Origin: JBBTDV01 sp038042605 | GTDB taxonomy: Bacteria; Bdellovibrionota; UBA1018 | Length of the DNA stretch: 33,601 nt | NCBI GenBank assembly: GCA_964358645.1 | Contig: CAYHPW010000027.1 | Span: 1 to 33,601 of the forward strand | Reading direction: 5' to 3' | In this document: positions 23,976 to 32,680 of the stretch, one piece after another | Layout: each line of letters opens with the position of its first letter | Position numbering within the stretch: the first letter of the stretch is position 1 | Translations under genes and position numbers: made by a program | The notes under the pieces: model-generated | Told to the model about the DNA's origin: nothing | Seen by the model: the letters and a program-made list of their open reading frames with translations, nothing else | Databases searched by the model: none

Positions 23976-26779
23976 GCCCCCTTTTGTTTTAATTGCTGGC
24001 GGAGGACGTAAGTTAGGATCCCGCCGTGTTTGAAGTATTCGAGTTCATTCGGTGTGTCGATTCTTACGAGAGTATGGAATTCCATTGTTGCCCCGTTTCG
24101 GTCTGTTGCACGCACTTTCAACTTTTGGCCCGCGCTGATCGTTGCAAGACCCTCGATGTCGAATGTTTCAGAGCCGGTTAATCCGGTGGTCAGGCGGTTT
24201 TCTCCTGAGAGGAATTGAAGCGGCAATATGCCCATACCGATCAAATTGGATCTATGGATCCGTTCAAAACTTTCGGCTATTACCACACGTATGCCCAAGA
24301 GCTTTGGACCTTTTGCCGCCCAGTCACGTGAGGAGCCTGTTCCGTATTCCTTTCCTGCTATCACGATGAGGGGGACTCCTTCGGATTGATACAGCATTGC
24401 AGAATCGTAAATTGACATCTGCTTGCCATCAGGCATGTGCTTTGTCACGCCGCCTTCCGTTCCTGGTACAAGAAGATTTTTTAACCTCACGTTCGCGAAT
24501 GTGCCTCTGACCATGACCTCATGATTACCTCGGCGCGCACCAAGTGAATTAAAGTCTTTTGGCTGCACACCTTGCGCGATCAGATACTGGCCGGCGGGGG
24601 ATGATTTCCCGATGGAACCCGCGGGTGATATGTGGTCCGTCGTGACTGAATCGCCAAGCATTGCAAGAATCCTGGCTTTTTTGATGTCCGTGACTGTGGG
24701 TGGGGTAGCCGTCATGTCCTGGAAGAACGGCGGTTCTTTAATATATGTTGAAGATGCTTCCCATTTGTAAAGATCACCTGTCGGGGATCGCAGTGTTTGC
24801 CAGCTCTCATCACCGCTGAAAACATCGGCATAACTTCTTTGAAATTGGCTTGCGGTTACGAATTTTTTCAGCAACGCTGCGACATCCTCGTGCGAAGGCC
24901 AGATGTCTTTCAGATACACCGCGCTTCCGGCGGTATCCATGCCCAGTTGATCGCGGGTAAGGTTGATGTTGATATTCCCTGCTAGTGCGTATGCCACAAC
25001 CAGCGGTGGTGATGCGAGATAGTTAGCTCGAACGTGCGAGTGAATGCGGCCTTCGAAATTCCTGTTGCCGGATAAAACCGCCGCGACGGCGAGGTCGCCA
25101 TCAACGATTGCTTTTGTGATGTGATCCTCCAGTGGCCCGCTGTTGCCGATGCAGGTGGTGCATCCGTAACCGACAATGTGGAATCTCAAGGATTCTAGAT
25201 CAGTCATTAGTCCGGATTCGTTGAGATAGTCGCTTACAACCTTCGAGCCTGGGGCTAAGCTGGTTTTTACCCATGGTTTTACCTGAAGGCCTCGCTTTAC
25301 GGCATTTCGTGCGAGAAGGCCTGCCGCTATCATCACGCTTGGGTTTGAAGTGTTCGTGCAGCTCGTGATCGCGGCAATTACAATAGAGCCGTGACATAAA
25401 TTATAGGATGATCCGTCAGGTTGTTTTATCGGCATGCATTTCCCAATGGCACCTAAAGCCGGATCCACCGTAAGAGGCGCAAGTTCTGGCGCTAGTGTCA
25501 TCGGTTTTCCGCCGTTGCCGAGCCATGTTGTCAGGGCATTCTTGTCCATGTCATTGAGTCGGTCTCCAAGAAGCGCGACAAGTGATTTCCTGAAGGATGC
25601 CGGTGCTCCGCTCAGCGGGACGCGGTCTTGCGGCCTGGCCGGGCCTGCGAGGCATGGCTCGACGGAACCAAGATCAAGTTCAAGCAGGTCAGAGTAGGCG
25701 GGTTCCTGGTTTTGAGCGGAGTACCATAGGCCTTGCTCCTTGTAATAAGCTTCGACAAGCGGGACGAGATCGGATCTCCCTGTGAGGCGGAGATAATCCG
25801 TTGTAACCTCATCGACAGGGAAAAGTCCCATCGTAGCGCCGTATTCAGGCGCCATATTTGCTATTGTGGCACGATCAGCGAGTGTCAGGCCGAGCAGTCC
25901 TGGCCCAAAAAATTCGACGAACTTCCCAACCACGCCTTTTTTGCGGAGCATTTGCGTGACGGTGAGAACTAGGTCTGTAGCTGTTGCCCCCGGGGAGAGC
26001 TTGCCACTTAATTTGAATCCCACGACTTGAGGGATGAGCATGGAACAAGGTTGGCCTAGAAGCGCTGCTTCTGCCTCTATTCCGCCAACGCCCCATCCGA
26101 GCACGCCGAGGCCGTTTATCATTGTGGTGTGTGAATCAGTTCCCACTAACGTATCAGGATAAACCAAGGTGTTTTCACCGCCACCGGATGTAATAGCGAC
26201 CTGTGCGAGGTATTCGAGGTTCACCTGATGGACAATGCCGGTATCAGGAGGGACTACGCGGAAATTGCGAAAAGCTTTTTGCCCCCATCTTAAAAATTCA
26301 TATCGTTCCTTGTTGCGTTCGAACTCAAGTTTTGCATTCGCCTTTAGTGCCTGTTTGTTTCCAAAAAAATCAACCTGGACTGAGTGGTCAATTACAAGGT
26401 CCGCTGGTTGCAGCGGGTTGATCGCCTGTGGGCTGCCGCCAAGTTTTTTAAGAGCCGCTCTCATGGCCGCAAGGTCAGCCACGGCAGGGACGCCCGTGAA
26501 GTCTTGCAGAAGCACGCGCGCCGGCATGAACTGGATCTCGGTGTCAGGTGCGGCTTTCGGGTTCCAGTTGGCGAGAGCCTCTATGTCCTTTTTTTTCACC
26601 GCCTCTCCGTCTTCGTGCCGCAGCAGGTTTTCAAGAAGAATTCTCAGTGAAAATGGGAGCCTCGATGGATTGCCTATCCTTTTTTGTGAAAAGATTTTAA
26701 GCGAGTGATAACGGTAATTTTTACCGCTCACAGTCAATACTGACTGTGTACCAAAACTGTTCATGTTCTTTGATTGCAT
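23972..26779 (-). CDS. acnA: Aconitate hydratase A
   Basis: Aconitase turns citrate into isocitrate in the TCA cycle using a 4Fe-4S cluster with one catalytic iron. The 935-residue protein is a full-length AcnA/IRP-type enzyme, slightly longer than E. coli AcnA. It shows the N-terminal LPFSLRILLENLLRHEDG, DFTGVPAV (93-100), DHSVQVD, TDSHTTMINGLGVLGWGVGGIE, the cluster ligands C474 (SCTNTSNP) and C540/C543 (GCTTCIGNSG), a linker, and the swivelling C-terminal domain with YGTGSSRDWAAKGP and RIHRSNLIGMG. GAGGCGG lies just before the ATG at 26779. It heads a set with the small gene and LOG. The same family serves as an RNA-binding iron sensor in some organisms; nothing here shows that. Confidence 0.96.
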   Translation of the reverse strand: MQSKNMNSFGTQSVLTVSGKNYRYHSLKIFSQKRIGNPSRLPFSLRILLENLLRHEDGEAVKKKDIEALANWNPKAAPDTEIQFMPARVLLQDFTGVPAVADLAAMRAALKKLGGSPQAINPLQPADLVIDHSVQVDFFGNKQALKANAKLEFERNKERYEFLRWGQKAFRNFRVVPPDTGIVHQVNLEYLAQVAITSGGGENTLVYPDTLVGTDSHTTMINGLGVLGWGVGGIEAEAALLGQPCSMLIPQVVGFKLSGKLSPGATATDLVLTVTQMLRKKGVVGKFVEFFGPGLLGLTLADRATIANMAPEYGATMGLFPVDEVTTDYLRLTGRSDLVPLVEAYYKEQGLWYSAQNQEPAYSDLLELDLGSVEPCLAGPARPQDRVPLSGAPASFRKSLVALLGDRLNDMDKNALTTWLGNGGKPMTLAPELAPLTVDPALGAIGKCMPIKQPDGSSYNLCHGSIVIAAITSCTNTSNPSVMIAAGLLARNAVKRGLQVKPWVKTSLAPGSKVVSDYLNESGLMTDLESLRFHIVGYGCTTCIGNSGPLEDHITKAIVDGDLAVAAVLSGNRNFEGRIHSHVRANYLASPPLVVAYALAGNININLTRDQLGMDTAGSAVYLKDIWPSHEDVAALLKKFVTASQFQRSYADVFSGDESWQTLRSPTGDLYKWEASSTYIKEPPFFQDMTATPPTVTDIKKARILAMLGDSVTTDHISPAGSIGKSSPAGQYLIAQGVQPKDFNSLGARRGNHEVMVRGTFANVRLKNLLVPGTEGGVTKHMPDGKQMSIYDSAMLYQSEGVPLIVIAGKEYGTGSSRDWAAKGPKLLGIRVVIAESFERIHRSNLIGMGILPLQFLSGENRLTTGLTGSETFDIEGLATISAGQKLKVRATDRNGATMEFHTLVRIDTPNELEYFKHGGILTYVLRQQLKQKGA

Positions 26780-26849
26780 ATCCGCCTCATTTATCCGTTA
26801 TGAAGAATAAAATAACACAGTGGTTGGATTATTTTAACGAGTCTTATAC

Positions 26850-28610
26850 TTATTTGTGCAGTTCTTTGCGTATTTTCATCCAGATTTCATGGTATCGCCA
26901 TGCGGCATGGGCGTCAGGTTCCTGTCTGTGATCGGGTTTTAACACCAAATTGCCGGTGGATAGCAGGATTTTACGGACCTCGGGGTTTTGTTCAAGCTTG
27001 GCTCTCATGGCTGCCAGAATAAGATCATAATGTTCGCCGGGAGTTTTTGGCTTGTAAGTGATACGCCGTCCTTCGAATGACACCCAGTCTATGCCTAGTT
27101 TTTTCATGTTTTCAGAGGCTAGATCTCCTGCTTTTTTTGCGTCAAAGCTGACTAGGCCCGCGACTTGTTCGCGGGTGTAAGCCCACTGCAGGTCGGTGCC
27201 CAAGTTGGTAGTGATTTTTCTGGGGTCAGATTCGTCGCCAAGGTTTTCCTCCGGATACTTCATCATCTGCCAGAAGCCTTCAAGGCTTGCATAACGTTTA
27301 CCGCGGAATTCAAAAGGTGTTGGTGCGAAGTTTGAAAGAATACCAAGCTCGTTGCGCTTTGAAAGGATCACCTCGCCTGGTCCCGCCTCATGTGGGAGGA
27401 TTTCCCACTTGGGAATTTCTGATGGTGCCACGCTTTCCTTTGTAATTTTAAGCCACCAGTGCGATGGAAAGTTTTCATCTCGGTGGATGTCGCGCTCTGG
27501 GCGGAAAGTAGCGTCCTGCAGGTACGGCTTCAGTCTTGTTATCTCAAGGGCTTTTTTGCTGGAGTGGAGTGTTTTTGCAAGAGTCCTAAAGACCCGCTCA
27601 CCAGAGTAAGAGTAGGGGAGAAACGCCTGTGAGAACGGGATTCCAAGTTTGTCGGCGGCACGCGATGATTCCTCTATCTCATCCGCCGCGTTGTCTAGAA
27701 GTGTTTCGTAATAAGAAACTGCTTGTTTGTCCTTAGAATTTAAAGCCGTCCGGTAGCGATCGGCGTCGAATTTGGGCTGTGCGCGCAGGATTTGAGGCTG
27801 GAAGATTTTAAGCGGGTTATCATCCACCAGCACAACATGTTTTAGTTCCGGATCAAAGATTCGCATATCCTTACTAGGTAAGGCAACCCTGCGCCCGATC
27901 ACCATGTGGCTTCTCCCAAAAACTCCATCTATGTGGTTCATTACAGCTTTGCCGTTTGAAAAGCGCAGGCGATTCATTATCTCGAATGTCGGTATGTTAC
28001 GCTTCCCAGAGAATACGGCGATGCCCTTGCAGCGCGGGTTCGCCTTCATCCGTCGGATGAATCTTTCAAAACCAGGAGTCAGCTTTATATAAGTGCTGCT
28101 TGTCACAAGTTCGCCTGAACCTGCAACGGCCTGGTCAGGGGTTACGTCTTTTAAGTCGTAAAACCCGCTGCTGCCGGAGCCGTACCATTGCTTTAAAATC
28201 GTTTCGTCCATGTCGGTGACGAGTACGAAGTCTCCGTGGTGTTTGAATTCAACCTGTTTCCATCCGCTCTGGCGGTGCCCAGCCCGCACTTCCAAAAGTG
28301 CTTTTTCATAAGCCTCTGCTATTGAGATGTTCTGATCAGCGGCAAGGTACTCGCGCATCCAATTTTGTGTTTCAATCGCGTCGTGGCGGCTTAGTTTTTC
28401 TGCTTTCATCAGGCGATCCATGTTGAAGTAATAACCTTCGTCAAGCCCGTCCTTTGCCCACTCCGGGAGAGGAGGCATCAGTAGTTCGCGTAAATCTACT
28501 TGTTTGTATGGGGATGCGTTTTTTTCCTGGGTTTGCTTTACCGATGAGCAAGCAGTGGTGATTTGTGCGGCTGCAATAATAACCATTAATGTGATCATGT
28601 GTCGTGACAT
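26850..28610 (-). CDS. Lipoprotein fusing a HAD phosphatase to a NADAR-like domain
   Basis: A 586-residue fusion. The N-terminus is a signal peptide with ITTAC before C21, a probable but not perfect lipobox. Residues 125-275 are a HAD-type hydrolase: D133-M-D135-E-T137 (nucleophile and general acid), S201 in VFSGKRN (motif II) and V-D263-D264-NP (motif IV). Residues about 300-415 form a helical linker. Residues about 418-586 resemble NADAR/YbiA proteins: GILSNFAPTPFEF, SLEGFWQMMKYP (442-453), KILLSTGNLVL, and a Trp near 571. NADAR proteins studied so far split N-glycosidic bonds, including removal of ADP-ribose. Those act in the cytoplasm, so an exported copy tied to a phosphatase is unusual. 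It lies 44 bases after uppP and ahead of acnA. The HAD part is confident, NADAR fairly so. Confidence 0.78.
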   Translation of the reverse strand: MSRHMITLMVIIAAAQITTACSSVKQTQEKNASPYKQVDLRELLMPPLPEWAKDGLDEGYYFNMDRLMKAEKLSRHDAIETQNWMREYLAADQNISIAEAYEKALLEVRAGHRQSGWKQVEFKHHGDFVLVTDMDETILKQWYGSGSSGFYDLKDVTPDQAVAGSGELVTSSTYIKLTPGFERFIRRMKANPRCKGIAVFSGKRNIPTFEIMNRLRFSNGKAVMNHIDGVFGRSHMVIGRRVALPSKDMRIFDPELKHVVLVDDNPLKIFQPQILRAQPKFDADRYRTALNSKDKQAVSYYETLLDNAADEIEESSRAADKLGIPFSQAFLPYSYSGERVFRTLAKTLHSSKKALEITRLKPYLQDATFRPERDIHRDENFPSHWWLKITKESVAPSEIPKWEILPHEAGPGEVILSKRNELGILSNFAPTPFEFRGKRYASLEGFWQMMKYPEENLGDESDPRKITTNLGTDLQWAYTREQVAGLVSFDAKKAGDLASENMKKLGIDWVSFEGRRITYKPKTPGEHYDLILAAMRAKLEQNPEVRKILLSTGNLVLKPDHRQEPDAHAAWRYHEIWMKIRKELHK

Positions 28611-28654
28611 ATAGTGCTCTACTACCGTAAAGATACTTTTTCAGCAAAAGTAAG

Positions 28655-29491
28655 TTATTTTATGAAATCCATGACCATAAAGCTTGCTACGGCCACGCCA
28701 AGCGCGACTCTGTAATAGCCGAACACGGCAAGACTGTTTCGGTTCAGGTATGCAACCATCCATTTAACGGCTGCCATGGCTGCAAGAAATGCTGTCACGA
28801 AACCAATCAGCGGATTTATTAAGCCAAACGTATTGATTATCTCAGTGCCGTGTTTCAGCGATTCAAAAACCGTGGCGGCGCTCAGTGTGATCAATCCTAA
28901 TAGAAAACTAAATTCAATTGCGGCAATCGCACTGAGGCCAGCCAGCATGCCGCCTAGAATGGTGACAAGGCTCCGGCTGGTTCCTGGCCACATAGCGATG
29001 CATTGTATGCAGCCGATTATCAGCGCCTGGAGGATTGTCATTTGTTCAAGCTGCTGAGCTGGTTTTGCGGTATGCGCGGGTTCATATCGCCTGGTGAATA
29101 TAAGTATGGCCAGTCCACCGATTAACCATGCCAGCACCACCGGCCACATGCCGAATAGATGGCTTTTAATCTGTTTCTCAAACAAAACCCCGATGACCGC
29201 TGCCGGTAAAAATGCCGTTACCAAATTCCAGGCAAGCTGCCGCCCCATGGGGTCATGGCCGAAGATGCCTGCAAACACTGAGCGTACGCGTTTGGCGTAG
29301 AGGAATAACACCGCGAATATGGCTCCGGCCTGTATGCAGATTTCATATGCCGCGATAGCTGTGTTGCTCTTGCCGCCGGCATCGATGCCGAGGAGGTGTT
29401 GGGCCAGCAGCAAATGCCCGGTGGAACTTACCGGCAGATACTCGGTGATCCCTTCAACTAAACCCATCAGGAATGCTTGCAATGCAGTCAT
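28655..29491 (-). CDS. uppP: Undecaprenyl-diphosphate phosphatase
   Basis: UppP (BacA) removes a phosphate from undecaprenyl pyrophosphate so that the lipid carrier for peptidoglycan and other glycans can be reused; raised levels give bacitracin resistance. The 278-residue membrane protein has the family's two conserved loops, EGITEYLPVSSTGH (13-26) and PGTSRSLVTI (169-178), and about eight hydrophobic helices. Length and start fit the family. GAGG lies about ten bases before the ATG. It is the first gene of the long minus-strand run. The HAD-NADAR lipoprotein follows after 44 bases and may share its message, which could link that protein to envelope work. Confidence 0.96.
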   Translation of the reverse strand: MTALQAFLMGLVEGITEYLPVSSTGHLLLAQHLLGIDAGGKSNTAIAAYEICIQAGAIFAVLFLYAKRVRSVFAGIFGHDPMGRQLAWNLVTAFLPAAVIGVLFEKQIKSHLFGMWPVVLAWLIGGLAILIFTRRYEPAHTAKPAQQLEQMTILQALIIGCIQCIAMWPGTSRSLVTILGGMLAGLSAIAAIEFSFLLGLITLSAATVFESLKHGTEIINTFGLINPLIGFVTAFLAAMAAVKWMVAYLNRNSLAVFGYYRVALGVAVASFMVMDFIK

Positions 29492-29657
29492 CTAAGATTA
29501 TCCTCGAATCAGATATTAATTGAGTTGTGACCAGGAGGCCAGGCCCTGAATTATAAAAAAATCTAGCCGTGTGGGAGATTGCCATAGAAAAATGGCGAAA
29601 TGAAAACCTAAAAACTATGGCGTGCTCCATTGATTTGTATTAGTAATTTTCAATAGT

Positions 29658-29741
29658 GCTCGCGTGGCGGAACTGGTAGACGCGCTGGTCTTAGAAGCCA
29701 GTGGGTATCCCGTAGCCGTTCGACTCGGCTCGCGAGCACCA
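29658..29741 (+). tRNA. tRNA-Leu, anticodon UAG
   Basis: An 84-base tRNA with encoded CCA. The acceptor stem GCTCGCG (29658-29664) pairs with CGCGAGC (29731-29737), followed by A-CCA. The anticodon loop CTTAGAA carries TAG and is closed by a CTGG/CCAG stem. The long variable arm (GTGGGTATCCCGTAGCC region) is typical of leucine tRNAs. The T arm is AGCCG-TTCGACT-CGGCT. It stands alone after uppP. Several broken or short mobile-type genes follow it, consistent with past integration at the tRNA. Confidence 0.95.
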
Positions 29742-29829
29742 TTTATGTCGGTTGTCGCCAAAGCAAAGCTATTTTGTGCAGGTTAAGTCCGCTGGCCCAG
29801 GACTAAACGTGTAGGTCGAGTTCTTCTGC

Positions 29830-29946
29830 CTACCGGAAATATAATTGGTCACTATACCGTTCCGCAAGTTCCAGCAGAGTCAAACGAACGAAAGGGGTCA
29901 CCTGGGGATTAAGGCTATTCTGAGAAGGCACGTCCTCGAATTCCAT
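29830..29946 (-). pseudogene. Short unknown frame, probably the 3' remnant of a gene
   Basis: A 38-residue frame from the ATG at 29946 to a stop at 29830; open codons continue upstream to about 30005 before a stop, with no start codon there. The residues look protein-like rather than random (VTPFVRLTLLELAERYSDQL, with WPFELRWS upstream). This suggests the tail of a lost helical protein. The rest of the 371-base gap between the tRNA and the BrnT-like gene shows nothing that I can support. No family is recognised. Confidence 0.3.
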
Positions 29947-30112
29947 TACAAGCTTTTTGGCTATCTTTGCTGCGATACAACTCCAACGTAGCTCAAACGG
30001 CCATCATAGTATGATAGGTATATGCAATATATCTATATGGTTGCTGTAAGGTATTTTATGTGCTAAAGTAAGTTATGGTCTTTGATGATAATTTTGACCA
30101 AATGAAAAGCCA

Positions 30113-30343
30113 GTGGACAAAAAGAATCGTGAAATCGATTTTATCGAGGCTCGTGAAGTCTTCAACGATACTAATGTGACGATTGGGCCAGGAATGTCAA
30201 AAGACGATGAGGAGCGTTGGCTTCGCGTCGGAATGGCTAAAGGGAAACTATGGACCGTAGGATACACTTTGCGTCGTGGGCTGATTCGCATTTTCATGGT
30301 TCGCCCAGCGCATGATGACGAAAAGGAAGCATATTATGGCTAA
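30113..30343 (+). CDS. BrnT-like toxin, N-terminus damaged
   Basis: A 76-residue protein that matches the middle and end of BrnT-type ribonuclease toxins: DFIEAREVFND, DEERWLRVGMAKGKLWTVGY and IRIFMVRPAHDDEKEAYY. BrnT normally begins with a strand and a conserved W-D-x2-K-x3-N-x2-K-H-G segment. Here only DKKNRE remains from the GTG at 30113. An ATG at 30075 in another frame reads towards SQW and would join at TGG-DKKN if one G were restored, but the KHG part would still be missing. The gene therefore looks truncated, perhaps inactive. It overlaps the antitoxin gene by eight bases, as in intact modules. Confidence 0.6.
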   Translation: MDKKNREIDFIEAREVFNDTNVTIGPGMSKDDEERWLRVGMAKGKLWTVGYTLRRGLIRIFMVRPAHDDEKEAYYG

Positions 30344-30572
30344 GAAAAAAATGCCGACTCAGCAAGAAAAACAATGGGAAAAAGAGGATGAGGAAACAAC
30401 ACTCGCTCCGGGTGCGACTTGGATGAAGAGGGTGAATGTGGATTTCCCAGTGGACATGTTGAGAAGGCTTGATGACGAAGCCAAACGGGTTGGTGTAAAT
30501 CGGCAAGCCTTAATCAAGATGTGGCTCAATGATCGTCTAGATGTGCTCATCGAAAGAAGGAAAGCGTCGTGA
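30336..30572 (+). CDS. BrnA-like ribbon-helix-helix antitoxin
   Basis: A 78-residue protein that starts inside the end of the BrnT-like gene. After a charged N-terminus comes a ribbon-helix-helix pattern: the strand KRVNVDFPVDML, then two helices (LRRLDDEAKRVGVN and RQALIKMWLNDRLDVL). This is the DNA-binding, toxin-neutralising form of BrnA/CopG-like antitoxins, which repress their own operon. It is intact even though its toxin seems damaged, a common state for decaying modules, since the antitoxin is needed last. The ATG at 30336 is chosen from the overlap; the frame also contains ATGs at 30312 and 30315 inside the toxin gene. Confidence 0.72.
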   Translation: MAKKKMPTQQEKQWEKEDEETTLAPGATWMKRVNVDFPVDMLRRLDDEAKRVGVNRQALIKMWLNDRLDVLIERRKAS

Positions 30573-30603
30573 TTTAATGTGTATTTCGCTCGCATTTATT
30601 AGT

Positions 30604-30732
30604 TTACGCCACCTTTTTCTTGCTTAATGCATTTATTGACGCAATCGTCAGCATTAATCCGAATGGTCGTAATAAGCGATTCAGCGTTTCTTGAGTTGGA
30701 TTATGGCGCGTAGTTGTTCCGCTAAATTCCGC
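30604..30732 (-). pseudogene. Remnant of an XRE-type antitoxin (C-terminus)
   Basis: On the minus strand 42 codons remain between a stop and the gene's own TAA, without a start codon. The tail HNPTQETLNRLLRPFGLMLT, followed by IASINAL, has the NPTxxTLNxLLxPxGLxL form that ends HigA/COG3636-like antitoxins. The HTH that should precede it is missing. This is a relic, not a working gene. The remaining sequence between 30573 and 30772 shows nothing else. Confidence 0.6.
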
Positions 30733-30772
30733 TTAAAGATTAATGACTTTACTGCCGATAAGGGAAAAAGCA

Positions 30773-32209
30773 ATGACTGTGATCATACCGTATAAAAAGC
30801 AACTAGTTTTCTTTGTGGCAAGCCTCGCGCTAGCGACGGCTTATTCTGGCATTTTTCCAACAGCCACTTATAGTAGCGCCACCACATCAAGTTGCACGAT
30901 AGATCGTTTACGTTATCTCTACGCTAAACTTTCAAGGCACGATATCGTGGCCATCCAGCTTACGCTCTTCAATACGCAACTTGGCAAAATCGTCAAACTA
31001 CCCAGCGACCCCCCCCCCAAGGCCAGCCTGCTTAATAGCCAGAAACTGCCAGAAGACGTCAAAACCTCCATTTTCGATGCGCTAGAAAGGCTCGCGGCTA
31101 TTCAGAAACAGGCATCCGAATTAAAAGTACCAAAAGGTTTTGGAGAATGGCTACAAAACCAAAAAGAACGTCTTACTTTGCCTGTACTCAAACAATGTAT
31201 TAATAGTGGTTACACGCTAGGACAGCTTCAATTAGACCTGCGAGCGGAATATATATGGGAAACAGCCTCAAGAAACCCTAGCTTTCTTGAGGCGCATTTG
31301 GTGGCACCGATCGCTAATCCGCATGTAAGAAAAATTATCAGACCGATTGTCGGTACCATTAGTTGGGGAATCAAAAACATAAAGCCCATCTTAGTTGGCG
31401 CTATTATCGCTGGCCCATTCGCTGGAGGGGTGAACAATATAGTCTCTGGGCCGATAACCCCAGTACTAAACTATTTAAACCAATTCGGGCAGAATCATCT
31501 TTCCGCCATAACTCGCATGGTGCAGAAAATCCTCGCCAACCTTGCAACCGTTCCAGAACACAAGAATAGGCTAGAAACACTTCAGGCAGAAATGGACCGA
31601 TACAACTTTAAAGCCATGTCGCAGGAGGAAGCCTACAAGAAATGGAAGGAACTCGATCGCAACCTGCGCCTTATGTATTTACAAAACACTAAAGCACTGC
31701 CTGGGGACGTACAGGTGGGAAGAAGTTATGAATTCAATATAGGCATAGGTTACATGCGTGGGTTTCTTAATGACTTATCCGCACATGACACCAATCTTGA
31801 AGTCCATAACCAGTCAGCAAAAGCCTGCCGGTCAGAGCTTGCAGGTCTTGACAAAAAACCGCAGGACCAATTAAGCCTCGCGGAATCTGACAGAATCCGT
31901 GAGCTTAAAAAAGAACTTTCCGGCCATGAGGCGATGAAAGAGCAGGCCCTTAACAACATAGCCATGACAATGGCCTCAATCGCGATCTTTGATTTTCTTT
32001 ATTTTGAGTTCACGCAAAATCACAAATTGGGTGACACAATTATGAATCGGTCTTACCAGGTCATGAAGGAAAACTCGCATTTTGATCTTTACATAAAAGC
32101 TGTTCAAACACAGACACAGGAAATATTAGAACAGATGGATTATGCGATAAATGCAAAAGATTTTTTTGAGTCCATCCAGCGCGCCAGCAATAAAGCAGAA
32201 CGCAAATGA
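30773..32209 (+). CDS. Exported protein of unknown function with a poly-C tract
   Basis: A 478-residue protein. The ATG at 30773 has AAGGGA upstream and gives a signal-like N-terminus (KKQLVFFVASLALATAYSG); an ATG at 30743 is less likely. The mature part is mainly helical and charged, with one hydrophobic Gly-rich stretch at about 205-220 (PILVGAIIAGPFAGGV) that could cross or enter a membrane. Later regions are coiled-coil-like (LAESDRIRELKKEL). Ten C's in a row at 31009-31018 encode the PPP at 80-82; slippage there would abolish or restore the frame. No family is recognised. It is convergent with the two small exported genes that follow. Confidence 0.6.
   Translation: MTVIIPYKKQLVFFVASLALATAYSGIFPTATYSSATTSSCTIDRLRYLYAKLSRHDIVAIQLTLFNTQLGKIVKLPSDPPPKASLLNSQKLPEDVKTSIFDALERLAAIQKQASELKVPKGFGEWLQNQKERLTLPVLKQCINSGYTLGQLQLDLRAEYIWETASRNPSFLEAHLVAPIANPHVRKIIRPIVGTISWGIKNIKPILVGAIIAGPFAGGVNNIVSGPITPVLNYLNQFGQNHLSAITRMVQKILANLATVPEHKNRLETLQAEMDRYNFKAMSQEEAYKKWKELDRNLRLMYLQNTKALPGDVQVGRSYEFNIGIGYMRGFLNDLSAHDTNLEVHNQSAKACRSELAGLDKKPQDQLSLAESDRIRELKKELSGHEAMKEQALNNIAMTMASIAIFDFLYFEFTQNHKLGDTIMNRSYQVMKENSHFDLYIKAVQTQTQEILEQMDYAINAKDFFESIQRASNKAERK
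31009..31018 (+). repeat. Run of ten C's in a coding sequence
   Basis: The run lies about 80 codons into the exported protein gene. Such tracts are prone to slipped-strand mutation, and a change of one C would truncate the product soon after. Confidence 0.95.
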
Positions 32210-32272
32210 TATCCATGCGGCCGGGAAAGGCGCTGTAAAGCTGTAATCACTGCCCAGTAAACTGTTAATTCC

Positions 32273-32656
32273 TCAAAACTCAGTGCACTCCAGAACGACC
32301 TTCGGATAACGGTAGCTGCTACCGTAGTAATAAGACCCGGCTACCTGGCCTTTACCCAGCATGTTTGGTGGCATTATGAGAAGGAACATAAAATCGCTTC
32401 CAGTTACGCCATAATCAAAGCCACCTTCGGAATCCACATATACTTCCAACCCTTTATAGGTCTTAATGGCTTTCCCTTCGACTGTAATTGTAACGTTGGC
32501 ATTAGCTCTCTGCTCAGGACCCACATATTCGTCAAAGATAATTTTAACTGCGCGTTCTTTCTTATCTTTGCCATTGCAAATATAGTCGTGGTCTTTGGCC
32601 ATGGCATTGCTCGATAAAATTAAAGTGCTAACAATTATAAGCCCGGATAGTTTCAT
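32273..32656 (-). CDS. Small exported protein, second gene of a pair
   Basis: A 127-residue protein with a typical signal peptide (KLSGLIIVSTLILSSNAMA) cut before KDHDY. The mature part is small and beta-rich, ends YPKVVLECTEF, and has two cysteines (YICNGKD and LECTEF) near its two ends that could form a disulfide. A Tyr/Gly/Ser stretch (GSYYYGSSYRY) stands out. AAGGA lies eight bases before the ATG. The gene follows its partner by 24 bases and is probably cotranscribed with it. No family is recognised. Confidence 0.65.
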   Translation of the reverse strand: MKLSGLIIVSTLILSSNAMAKDHDYICNGKDKKERAVKIIFDEYVGPEQRANANVTITVEGKAIKTYKGLEVYVDSEGGFDYGVTGSDFMFLLIMPPNMLGKGQVAGSYYYGSSYRYPKVVLECTEF

Positions 32657-32680
32657 ATAATTATCCTTGAAAAACGTTTG

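Noticed and set aside
26850..28610. Trehalose-6-phosphate phosphatase (OtsB) partner for otsA
   Set aside because: The HAD domain has a signal peptide and an FCP1/NIF-like motif layout and is 7.6 kb away from otsA.
30100..30120. Programmed -1 frameshift into the BrnT-like frame
   Set aside because: The A run is not a canonical slippery site, and the joined protein would still lack the KHG segment.
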